Origin: Halichondria panicea
Lineage: Eukaryota; Porifera; Demospongiae; Suberitida; Halichondriidae
NCBI RefSeq assembly: GCF_963675165.1
Contig: NC_087385.1
Coordinates: 5,132,412-5,196,411, forward strand
DNA: 64,000 nucleotides
Direction of reading: 5' to 3'
The notes under the pieces were generated by a model. That model worked only from the letters and a program-made list of their open reading frames with translations. It ran no database searches and was not told the origin of the DNA. Positions 10,240 to 19,359 of the stretch are shown piece after piece. Each line of letters opens with the position of its first letter. Within the stretch, counting starts at the first letter, position 1. Both the position numbers and the translations under genes were made by a program.

Positions 10240-10400
10240 AGCTGAATACACACCACGTGGATTTTTATACCTGTAACGGGCCCGTAACAGGCATGAAACG
10301 GCCCGTGGATTTTTGGCTGTGTACCTGTGACAAACAGACAAACAAACAAACCAACAAACCAACAGACTACTATACCCGTGGCCGCCCACGCGCGCCTCGG
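10240..10400. repeat. GC palindromes and CAAA-type simple repeat
   Basis: Contains 'cctgtaacgggcccgtaacagg' as a short palindrome, a second 'acggcccgtggattttt' that mirrors 'ccacgtggattttta', and a 'acaaacaaacaaaccaacaaacc' simple repeat. The phrase 'gactactat(a/c)cc' after an AC-rich repeat recurs at about 47840, which suggests a dispersed repeat. No gene seen. Confidence 0.5.
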
Positions 10401-10406
10401 GTAATC

Positions 10407-11152
10407 CATAGATTGAAAAGGAAGGGGATTGGAAACGACCAGGCCTCCCTGTGTAAATGGTTGAAACACTCCGCGTTATGATTTCGCGCTCGCGATTATT
10501 TTTGTTTTGACCGTACTCTGGTTGTATTTCAACTGTTTCTAGCTCTCCTATCCACTAGCAATCACTCAGAGGCTGGGAGGTTACTCTAGAGAAGTAAGTT
10601 TACACCACTGACAGGCTCTAACTTATCTAAGTCCGCTGTGTTTTTAGTTTTTATTGAATTACTCCATGTCAACTTTTCTCTTTCCCTGCTGCGAAGCCTA
10701 AACAGCAAAAGACATTGCTTGACTTGGTTATTATGTATCTAAGTGCTATATAGAATGGTTTCATGCCATGGATAAGCTTTACTGTTCATAAACGTTTGCA
10801 GTATAGTCCTTCAAACTGCTTTAGTATACTTTTAGATACACCACGGGCCTTGACCTCTCACGACTTCATAGTAAGGGCTATTCCTTCTTTTATAGCATTT
10901 ATTTGTTTAGTGATAGTGGTTGCGTTGCTTAGTCGACCTTTTAGAGCTATATTCTCTTTACTTTTTAGAATATTCAACATTAAAAGTGATCAATTTCACC
11001 ATTTCTATGTACAGCACATTGTATGGCAGCCAAGACAGGTAATGAGCATGCTGACTATAAAATAATCCCTTTGTAGTTTTAGCCACGCTCTATAACGCAG
11101 AGTGTTTCACGCAAAAATGTTCGTTTCCAATCCCCTTCCTTTTCAATCTATG
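10407..11152. mobile_element. MITE family A, copy 2 (746 bp, 7-bp TSD)
   Basis: Same orientation and almost same sequence as copy 1, with a perfect 7-bp duplication GGTAATC (10400-10406, 11153-11159) and the same CATAGATTG...CAATCTATG ends. A ~16-base indel near 10500 and a few substitutions separate the two. Confidence 0.9.
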
Positions 11153-11208
11153 GGTAATCACCCTGTAAATCAGTACTCCGAGCTTTATCGTGTCTGTATA
11201 ATTATATT

Positions 11209-12286
11209 CATAGATAGATAGATAGATAGATAGATAGTTCATTTGAATAGGAATCCTGCATCCACCATAATGGTAGGTTTTCATGCAGGTCCTAGCTATA
11301 TAAAAAAAAACTGTGTTTCTATGATGTTTGTAGAGTTTACAGAGAGGTTTTGAACGACTTGGTGGTGGGGCATAATTTTGAAGTTAGCGGGAGACGGTTG
11401 TAGTGCAGAGCACCTGAGTATTCAAAACTCCTTCTGCACGGATGTGATTGCATGGACCACTGGACCAAGTCCACCGGATTTTGGCTGGCCTAGGTGGATG
11501 TTTCCTGATCCACGGGTCCCACTGCATGTACAGTGATGAATTGAGCTTGAACTTGTTCGTCAGGTAGGGAGGGGCAAGGTTCAGCAGACATTTGTGCACT
11601 TGGGTGAGCATGAACCTTTGACGCCTTTCGTGGAGGGTGGTCCAGCCAAGTTGGTCCTTGAGGGGTGAGCTGCTGGTGCGTGGAGGTTTACCCAATATCA
11701 CGCGCATTCCATAGTTCTGTATATGTTCAATTTTCATGCTGATGGTAGAGTTGCATGAATGCCATACCACTGAGCAATAGTCTATAGGTGGGGGCGAACA
11801 AGGCTATTGAATAGTAGCTTGCGGGTGTTGCATGGTAGGAAGGAGCTAGAGCGTTTAACTGTGGAGAGTGCTGCCAATGATTTACGACGTACTTAATTGC
11901 TCCATGTGGGCTTTCCAGTCTAGGTCTTTATCAATTGTCACTCCAAGGTACTTGACTGAGTCCGTTTGGGGGACATCTTTACCATCAAGTGAGACATTTA
12001 TCGATCTTCTTTTGTTTTTCTGGATAGTGTCATCATTATTTTGAGTTTTTTTGCAATGTTCATACTTAGGCCATTAGCTTTAATCCATCTGGCAGTTGAT
12101 TCGAGATCTTTGTTGAGCGCTTCTTGAGCAGTTCCTGGGGCACTGTCCGAGTGGTAAAGTGTGGTATCATCAGCGTAAAGATTAATTGAGCTTTTGTCGA
12201 TAGCATTAGGCATGTCATTGACGTAGATTAAGAATAGTAGTGGTCCTCGGATCGAACCTTGGGGGACCCCTCTGGTGCATTGCTGA
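11209..12286 (-). mobile_element. non-LTR retrotransposon fragment (LINE 2 of window)
   Basis: Minus strand, 5'-truncated inside RT. Open pieces: 11998-12286 with RGVPQGSIRGPLLFLIYVND and catalytic INLYADDTTLY; and 11384-11770 with IEHIQNYGMRVILGKPPRTS and a WTTLHERRQRFML stretch (RT C-terminal region). The two are in different frames, so the reading frame is broken between 11770 and 11998. The 3' end carries a (CTAT)n microsatellite tail (11209-11237 as TAGA on the plus strand), a normal tail for CR1/L2-like elements. It sits just 3' of TRAF-like copy 2. Its sequence differs clearly from LINE 1. Confidence 0.8.
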
Positions 12287-12420
12287 CATGTACATGTATA
12301 ATTATGTATAGTCAATACAGTACACTGTTGTCATCATGTAATGTTCAATGTCAGTGTTGTGTAAACTGTAGAATGATATCGAATAAAATCAATGCTCACA
12401 AAATGTCTACTGTACAAGAG

Positions 12421-14022
12421 TTAGGGCTCGTATCTTTTTCGCCATGATGTGATTTCTTGTTTTACTACTCTGAACTTGAGACAGTCATCTTTCAAGTACT
12501 GTGTTTGTCTATCTGGATTCCATTCCAAATCAGCTAGAGAGATAAATTTGATATCTGGCATGACACGTTCTGGAAACCCATACTCTTTCACTGCTCTCAT
12601 GAAATCAGATGATTCATATGTCATCACCCTAGTAATGTGATCTTGGTCCCTATGCTGATTCAGTAGCTCTATGGTGATTTTTAGGCTGGAGGGATGGTCG
12701 GTCTGGTCTTTGTGGTCTAGGGGTCTCTTTGAATATGCAGGAAGAGATATCTTGAGGGACAGATGAGAGCCAGTTCCTCCCTCTGTTCCATTCGGATATA
12801 GCGTCAGGGAATAAACGTACCCCCCAGAGTGTACTTTCAAAAGTGGACTACTCATGTTTTCTCTCTTATACTTTTGATAGTCTGTAAACACGATTTCGTA
12901 TGGTGGAGCACCAACTTCCAACCTTAAACTGTTGATGTCTGACCGGTGTTCTGTTCCTAAGGTTTTCTTGTTCTCTGCAATTGCTGTCTGCAGCTGTTTA
13001 ATCTGTTCGTCTTTGGCTCCGAGACTGCTTTCAAGTTTTTGGTGCTGCATATCTGTCTCTTCATTTGTTTTCCTTTGAAATTCATCCCAAGAAACTTGCA
13101 TATCTTTGAGCTCTTTTACAACAACTTCGTGCTTCTTTTCGTACTGATCTCGAAACTTCTGTTCAAATATTTGTTGCTGCTTTTGGAGCTCCTGCTTGTT
13201 AGCTTGCTGCAGCTCTTGCTGAGTAGCTAGTATAGTAGCTATCAAGGCTAGGTGTTTCTGTGTGTTTTGTTCAATGTGCTCCTTTTGCTTGTCTCGTATA
13301 AACTCAGCCTCACAACCAGCATATCTAAACTCACACTGCACTTTTTGCTGACTACATATCTTATTGTGGTCTTCAAGATAATCTCGTTTGAAGATGGCTC
13401 CACAGCCGTTTAAACACTTATGGAAATGGTGATGGCAAACTTTCAAATGCTGAGAAGCTTCACAAAAGGTCGTTCTGGAGTAGCATTTTGGACACGTGTA
13501 GTCTCTATTTGGGCACTCTTTTGCTAGGTGTGTGCCCACATTGCATTTTTGTACTTTCTGCTCGCAGCTTTTGGGGCAGTCCACATCGACATAGACACAA
13601 TCCCCAGTAGTGAGGTCTAAGTGAGCACCGAGGTGTTGAAGTTGTCCAGTCCATTTGCAGCCTTGAACTTTCTTATGGCAGTGTTTTAAAGCTGGAAACA
13701 TACACTGAAACATGTTCCACGTGCACCCGCTATGTGGAGTATCATCTTCTTCTTTCAGCTGTTCCTTTGAGCAGCGAACTTCTTGCGCCAAAATCTTAGC
13801 TTGATATTTTCTATGAGGCTTTGAACTTAGACTGTCGTTTTTGCAGCTGGGACAACCCTTTTTCTCTTGAATGATAGTTTCGATACACTCTTTGCAGAAT
13901 GTTTCTCCGCAGCAAGTCGCAGTATTAGCCTCTCTGGCTACATGTTTGCACTGCTTGCAAACGTATTTGTTTTTAATTGAATAAACGAATTCGTACTCAT
14001 AGCCTAGCTTAGAGGTAGCCAT
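12421..14022 (-). CDS. TRAF-like protein: RING + TRAF zinc fingers + coiled coil + MATH-like domain (copy 2)
   Basis: Intronless, 533 codons from MATSKLGYEYEF (a second ATG 13 codons upstream is less likely, since MATSK is the start kept in the family). RING at ~25-62 (CKQCKHVAREA, CCGETFCKECIE, CPSC); TRAF-type zinc fingers at ~105-250 (CKWTGQLQHLGAHLD, CPKSCEQKVQ, CPNRDYTCPKC, CLNGCGAIFKRDYLEDH); coiled coil ~255-370; C-terminal MATH/TRAF-C-like part ~375-530 (PPYEIVF, YSLTLYPNGTEGG, LKISL, NQHRDQDHITRVM, FISLADLE, YLKDDCLKFRV). This is the full TRAF order, close in layout to TRAF2-6. Expected to trimerise through the coil and MATH parts and to act as a ubiquitin ligase or adaptor. It is the most complete family member here and the reference for judging the others. 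Confidence 0.85.
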   Translation of the reverse strand: MATSKLGYEYEFVYSIKNKYVCKQCKHVAREANTATCCGETFCKECIETIIQEKKGCPSCKNDSLSSKPHRKYQAKILAQEVRCSKEQLKEEDDTPHSGCTWNMFQCMFPALKHCHKKVQGCKWTGQLQHLGAHLDLTTGDCVYVDVDCPKSCEQKVQKCNVGTHLAKECPNRDYTCPKCYSRTTFCEASQHLKVCHHHFHKCLNGCGAIFKRDYLEDHNKICSQQKVQCEFRYAGCEAEFIRDKQKEHIEQNTQKHLALIATILATQQELQQANKQELQKQQQIFEQKFRDQYEKKHEVVVKELKDMQVSWDEFQRKTNEETDMQHQKLESSLGAKDEQIKQLQTAIAENKKTLGTEHRSDINSLRLEVGAPPYEIVFTDYQKYKRENMSSPLLKVHSGGYVYSLTLYPNGTEGGTGSHLSLKISLPAYSKRPLDHKDQTDHPSSLKITIELLNQHRDQDHITRVMTYESSDFMRAVKEYGFPERVMPDIKFISLADLEWNPDRQTQYLKDDCLKFRVVKQEITSWRKRYEP

Positions 14023-14107
14023 TCTTGTGAACTGTTCCTCGAGTTTAAATTTGGCAATCACATATACGTACGTATAAGGTTACACTTGCAATTAGTGGTT
14101 AGACTTC

Positions 14108-14240
14108 CAGAATTCTTGACCACATGTTGTTAATATGAATCATAGCTAGGTACACCCCCTCCCCTTGTGGTTATTGCAACACTGTAGCATGGTTATTGCA
14201 TTTGCATGTATGTTATTGCATTTGCTCTCACCACCCTCCC
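14108..14240. promoter_or_regulatory. shared 5' block upstream of TRAF-like copy 2
   Basis: Homologous to 4436-4562 and 27738-27880: 'gaccacatgttgttaatatgaatcatagctaggtacac', then 'cccttgtggttattgcaacactgtagca' and repeated 'gttattgcatttg'. Candidate promoter by position. Confidence 0.45.
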
Positions 14241-14270
14241 CAATGTAAACACACGTCAATCCAGTTCAAC

Positions 14271-14743
14271 AAGCAGCTGGCTGGTCTCCAAACCCTCACA
14301 GCTGCCCGCTGCTCTAATCCATCAAGTTCATCAGTACCTGTAGGACATGGAGGAGATGCTGTCCTGGCTCGCTGATAAAAAGGGTGTAGCCTCCTCCGAT
14401 GACTATGGCAAGGACTATGAACACCTTTTGGTAAGCTACGTACTTGCCTTTAACATTATTAGCACTAAAACTGGCCCCTCCTCCGACATGTATACTGTAC
14501 ATGTGATATCCTAATCATTGAGAGATCGATTCGTAATTTATTACATGTAATACATATCAACATTTTGAAAAATGTTATCACATTCCACCAACTCTATTCA
14601 GGTTCTGCAGAAGAAGTTTGAGGACTTTCAGCATGAGATCAGTGTGAGCACAGAGCAATATACTCTGCTGTCAACACACTGGTCAGAAAGCTAGGGGCGG
14701 AGGGACACTCGGACACTGTTATTCATCAAGCAAGACGCTGTCA
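14271..14743 (+). pseudogene. two spectrin-repeat exons, broken (TRAF unit 2)
   Basis: Exon remnants 14271-14430 and 14605-14743 with a GT...AG intron between. They read AGLQTLTAAR, then in a shifted frame HQYL-stop-DMEEMLSWLADKKGV and DDYGKDYEHLL; the second reads VLQKKFEDFQHEIS and LRAEGHSDTVIHQARRCQ-like. Tryptophan-containing 'ML.SWL' and 'DY..D.E' are spectrin-repeat hallmarks. A TAG replaces the glutamine present in the copy at 27.9 kb and the frame is shifted, so this is a pseudogene. Confidence 0.7.
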
Positions 14744-14864
14744 GGTGAGCGGTGCATGGGGCTGTTGCTATCATTGTTGTTTGGCCTTGATGACATAAGT
14801 TTAACTGGAGCTGAAGCCGTTTTGGGTTACACTTCCTTAACTTTGTGGTATAAGATATTGATTG

Positions 14865-15035
14865 GGTGATTCCATGCCTCTTTGATGCATGATCATTGTG
14901 CTCCCCCTCAACCACAGCTATGCTTTCATCTCTAGCTTGTATCTCAGCATGACTGGTGCACCGTGTGCCACTTGCAGCTTCTTTCCTCATTCCAAGGGTC
15001 AACCCAAGTGTCCCCCTACTCCAAACTTAGTCTCA
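14865..15035. repeat. dispersed repeat B, copy 2
   Basis: 'gcatgatcattgtgctccccctcaaccacagc' to 'ccaagtgtccccctactccaaacttagtctcatgaatta', matching the copies listed at 4740-5010 and 28546-28880. Confidence 0.7.
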
Positions 15036-15039
15036 TGAA

Positions 15040-15830
15040 TTAGCCGCACCTCTCAGAGAGGAAAGTCGAGCACGCACAATGGAATGTATTATGTCACTTT
15101 ACAAACTACATAAAATGTGATTATTTACCTCATCCGCTATCTCTGCTTAGCCACATCACTGCTTGCTGCTCAACCGCATGTAAAGTTTCGTTATTTGTTG
15201 CCTCCTATTTAAGTCACCTGAGCAATCTCATTGGTCACGTTGGAATTCCATTGTGGCCCATGAGTTCACATAAAGAGTGCTCAGACGGTTTCTCAGGTTG
15301 CTTGCTGGCAACCTCCGGATATAATAGTGTGTGTATGAGCAATAAATGTCTGCTCTCCATTCATGATACGATATTGTTTATCAGTATTATAACACTGCAA
15401 TTGCGAACTGGGAGTTTTCGCATAGGTTGAGACATGAAAGAGTGAGCATGCACATGAATTCACAATTGTTAAAAAAACAATAAGGCTTGCACAGTACGTG
15501 TCATTCGCAAATGATCCCTGAAAGAACAACTCGAATGAAAGCACCGCGGGTGCTGATGCCTCGCACCAAATTAACATGAAGCTACAATTAAATATGTCAT
15601 TGGTGCAAAAATTGAGAAATGATCTAACTACGCATTCAAAACCGGCATTAATCACTTTACGCAGGTTGTGTTTGAGTACAAGGGGTCGTTGATACAAGGT
15701 TTTACTATCAAGTAAATGGTTGATATGTACTTCATATAGGACTCACGAATATCAGCACTCAGTACATTTGTATTCGGGCTCTAAATCCTAATCACTTATC
15801 ACACTCCTCAAAGTTCTAGAAAAATGTTTG
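15040..15830. other. unassigned, contains an element end shared with 17910-17960
   Basis: No gene recognised. 'gagcaataaatgtctgctct' at ~15337 recurs at ~29315. The stretch at 15540-15590 (gaaagcaccgcgggtgctgatgcctcgcacc) is the inverse counterpart of the end at 17905-17945, so a fragment of that element lies here. Confidence 0.5.
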
Positions 15831-15833
15831 CAC

Positions 15834-16835
15834 TCAGCGCCATTCTATTTCTTGGTGAACTATTCTCAGCTTAAGACAGTCCTTTTTTAGGTAACGTGTT
15901 TGTTTGTCAGCATTCCATTCCAAATTAGTGAGAGAAAGTGTATACTGTGCTTTAGCATCACTGCTGTTAAAATACTTATGTAGTGCTGTGTGGTTTGAGC
16001 ATTTGAGCACTTTTGTGATGTGATCTTGGTCTCTATGCTGATTTAGTATCTCTACGATGATCGTTAGGGTAACGAAATTTTGAGGGTGGTGGATACTGCT
16101 CTTGTCAAGTTCTACCTTAATTCCGATTCCTTTGTTGTGTTCTTTTTGATCTAGCTTAACAAAGTAATATGTATCTTGATGTAAATTTAACCTTGGGCTT
16201 TTGATAAATTTCTCGTTTTGAAAGTGAAGGGTGATTTTATATGGGGGCACACCAACTTCCAAACGTAGATTGTTGACGTATAATGCATGCACTTCCTCTT
16301 GTTGTTGAAGCTTCTCTTCAAGTTTGTGGTCGAATTCTTGTTGCAACTCTTTAATCCTCTTCTCATATATTTTCTGCTGCTCTTGAAGCTTTCTATTTGG
16401 GCACTCTTTGGCAAGGTGTGTGTCCACATTGCGTTTCTGAAGTTTCTGCTCGCAGCCTTTGGGGCAGTCCACGTCGACATAAACACAATCCCCAGTAGTT
16501 AGGTCTAAGTGAGCATCGAGGTGTTGAAGTTGTCCAGTCCATTCACAACCGTGCTTTGTTTCACTGTGAGATTTCATACCTGGAAACACACATTGATAAA
16601 TCTTCCATGTGAGTTGGTTGTAACCAGACTCAGGTTCTTCATCAATTGGGTGACCCTTCGAACAACAAACTCTTAGAGCGAGGATATCAGCTTGGAATTT
16701 CCTATGAGGCACTGAACTAGAGGCAGTATCTTGGCAGTTGGGGCAAGGCTTTTCCTCTTGGATAATAGATTCGATACATTCTTTGCACCAAGTCTTTCCA
16801 CAGCAAGTCGTAGTGTTGGCTTCCCCCTCAACCAC
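15834..16835 (-). pseudogene. TRAF-like, 5'-truncated chimera (copy 3)
   Basis: 333 codons are open. The RING has lost its first zinc-ligand pair: the reading frame starts at MVEGEANTTTCCGKTWCKEC, where sisters have CKQCKHVAREAN before the CC. The replaced sequence upstream (from ~16824) is dispersed repeat B in antisense, which by chance supplies the ATG. One zinc-finger block remains (CEWTGQLQHLDAHLD, CPKGCEQKLQKRN), but the second finger block is missing; a short coil (KLQEQQKIYEKRIKELQQEF) leads directly to a MATH-like part (PPYKITLHF ... NQHRDQDHITKVL ... SLTNLEWN ... YLKKDCLKLRIV). Could still be expressed as a truncated adaptor, but loss of half the RING and of the shared promoter favours a pseudogene. 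Confidence 0.65.
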
Positions 16836-16975
16836 AGCTTTCCTTGTTCTAGCTCAGATCTCAGCATGACAGGTACACTGTGTGCCACTTGCAGCTTCTT
16901 TCCTCATTCCAAGGGTAAACCCCAAGTGTCCCCCTACTCACATAACTGGGCAGACCACTTCATGTATCTATAATT
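16824..16975. repeat. dispersed repeat B, copy 3 (fused to TRAF copy 3)
   Basis: 'ccccctcaaccacagctttccttgttctagctcagatctcagcatgacagg...' joins directly to the RING-coding sequence of TRAF-like copy 3 after 'gttggctt'. The junction is sharp. Confidence 0.75.
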
Positions 16976-17139
16976 ATACCCTTATATATATAGTCAGGTT
17001 GCTGCTGCGACTCAACCTGGTGCTGATGCATGTGCAACTAGTGGTGTGTGCATGAATCAATTATATATAGTCAGTATAATTATGACTCAGTATTATATAA
17101 TGTTTCCTCTCTATTTCAGGTGTTTGATTAATATGACAG

Positions 17140-17400
17140 GATATTGACTGGGTGATTCATAGCACCTTTGATGAATTTTGTTCCCCCCTCAACCACAGCT
17201 TTCCTGATTTTAGATGACAAGTGCAATGAAGAAGCTGCAAGTGCACTGTGTACACTTGCAGCTTCTTTCTTCATTCCAAAGGTCAGCCCAAGTGCCCCCC
17301 TACCCACAACTGATGGTTGTGGGCAGATGGAGAACCCATAATGTGACCCTATACCCTTAGTCATGTTGCTGCTGGCAACGCAACCCTGGTGATATAACAT
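17140..17400. repeat. dispersed repeat B, copy 4
   Basis: 'gatattgactgggtgattcatagcacctttgatga' ... 'cccccctcaaccacagctttcc' ... 'cccaagtgcccccctacccacaactgatggttgtgggcag' ... 'ggtgatataac'. Internally it has a duplicated 'gaagctgcaagtgca'/'tgcacttgcagcttc'-like short inverted pair. Confidence 0.65.
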
Positions 17401-17430
17401 GCATGAATCAAATTAATGTACTACATAATT

Positions 17431-17920
17431 ATGCCTCGGTGCGCATGCGCAAGCGAGGTATACGGTAGTGTGTGTCTGTGTCTGTGTTTGTAGACTGCTA
17501 TACAGCTGCTCAAGGATCAATGAAGTGCAAGTAAGAGTTTGTATAGGCTTCTAGTCGTGTTTTCTTGGATTTTAATTCGTGGATTTGCAAAATAATGCTT
17601 CGTTCTCAGGTTATGCCTAGTTTTGCTATTGCAGCCTTTTCAGAAGAGCACGTAGCCAAATTGTTTACCGAGTGTTGCTACTCTACTTAGTAGTTAGCTC
17701 TGCACTAGAACGCTAGCTATTGGTAGCTGCATGAGAAGAGAGCTGCCATTAATTTTAGACTTTAACTTTGGCATCGATTGTTTTACAACAATCATGTTCG
17801 ATCATTACCCACTCTTTGAGTTTTGCAAATTAATTAATGAAAAAATGTTCATCATGTGTATAAAAAATTTAGCTATTAGTAGCTTTATGTTATGTAGCTT
17901 TGGCATCTCCACCGAGGCAT
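17431..17920. mobile_element. short TIR element (ATGCCTCGGTG ends)
   Basis: Left end ATGCCTCGGTG (17431-17441), right end CACCGAGGCAT (17910-17920), about 490 bp. Just inside the left end is the palindrome-like 'tgcgcatgcgcaagcgaggtata'. Related end sequence is present inverted at 15540-15590. I believe this kind of repeat is common in Amphimedon, but that is memory and not a search result. Confidence 0.5.
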
Positions 17921-17994
17921 CAACACCTGCGGTGTTTTCATTTGTACAGCACTTTGGTCGTGATATGTAAAACCGCTGAGGGTTTAGCAGTTTA

Positions 17995-19027
17995 GCGCTC
18001 TAATTTAGGTAATGTGTTTGTTTGTCTCAGCATTCCACCAAATCAGTGAGAGAAAATTTATGTTGACTTTTAGCAGCACTACCGTTACAAAACTTATAGT
18101 ATAGTAGTGCTGTGTGATTTGAATTGTGATGTGATCTTGGTCTTTATGCTGATTTAGTAACTCTATAGTGATGATCACTAGGGTAACGAAACTTTGAGAG
18201 TGGTGGATACTTTAGTTTTCTTGTGTCAAATTCTACCTCAATTCCACATTCAACCTTGGGCTTTTAATTGATGGATTGCTCGTTATAAAACTGCATGAAG
18301 AGAGTGATGGGCATACCAATTTCCAAATGGCATAATTTTATATGATGCATGAACTTCTTGTTGTTGTTGAAGGTTCTCTTCAAATGCTTGTTGCTTTTTT
18401 TGTTTGTGGTCAAATTCTTATCCTCTTCTCACATATTTTCTGCTGCTCTTGAAGCTTTCTATTTGGGCACTCTTTGGCAAGGTGTGCATGTGTCCACATT
18501 ATTTCTGCTCGCAGCCTTTGGGACAGTCTAGTTGGGTGGAGTCCAACCAACTCCGCCCAACTAGGGACAGTCCACATCGACTTAGATACAATCCCTATGC
18601 AGAAGTGAGGTCTAAGTGAGCATGAGGTGTTTAAGTTTTCCAATCCATTCACAACCGTACTTTGTTTCACTGTGAGATTTTCATATCTGGAAACACTAAA
18701 TCTTCCGTGTGAATTGGTAGTAACCAGACTCAACTAGGTTCTTCATCAATTGGGTGACCCTTCGAACAACGAACTCAAATTAAAGCGGCTTGGAATTTCC
18801 TATGCGGTACTAAACTAGGGGCAGTATCTTGGCACCTGAGGCAATTGCAAGGCTTTTCCTCTTGGATAACAGATTCAATACATTCTTTACATCAAGTCTT
18901 TCCACAGCAAGTTGTAGTGCTGGCTTCCTAGCTACATATTTGCACAGCTTACAGAAGAACTCTTTTGTACTATAAATCTACACTCGTAGTCGATCGGCTT
19001 GTTGTTTGGGTGGCTACAGGTAGCCAT
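17995..19027 (-). pseudogene. TRAF-like pseudogene (copy 4 of array, strongly decayed)
   Basis: Collinear with TRAF-like copy 3 along ~1 kb on the minus strand: LTYLxxC/NAETNTLPK-like end near 18010, 'aacaccttgatcacatc' region at ~18130, ECPNRKLQEQQKICEKRI at 18420-18475, a CEQK-type zinc finger at 18500-18540, then RING remnants up to the initiating 'ggctacaggtagccat' at 19010-19027. Many indels break every frame; open pieces are under 110 codons. It still has the N-terminal RING half that copy 3 lost (18930-19027). Confidence 0.75.
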
Positions 19028-19187
19028 CTTAGTTGTGATTGTGATTGTAGTCACATGCATTGCATGACTGGGGGCTTTCAGCCCTCACATGCTTGTAGTC
19101 TATTAGTACTATTTTGTGGTCTACTATTACCTTCATTGTGGATGGCCGGGTGATTAAAATGAATGCTCTATGACTATTCATAACATA

Positions 19188-19334
19188 CAGGGTTTTGCAG
19201 AATCTTTGCAACATCGACAGAAAGCGTTGAGGGTTGAGCGTTCCTTATATGGAAGATCAGTGGTGCAAAACGTTCCATATAAGGAATGCTCAACTATCAA
19301 CGCTTTTAATTTGCAAAGATTCTGCAAAACCCTG
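19188..19334. mobile_element. fold-back MITE with TA flanks
   Basis: 147 bp. Ends CAGGGTTTTGCAGAATCTTT / inverse, arms of about 65 bp around a short centre at ~19260, bordered by TA on both sides (19186-19187, 19335-19336). Inner arm: GTTCCATATAAGGAA and its inverse. Confidence 0.75.
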
Positions 19335-19359
19335 TACCATGCATGTGCCATGTATTTAA

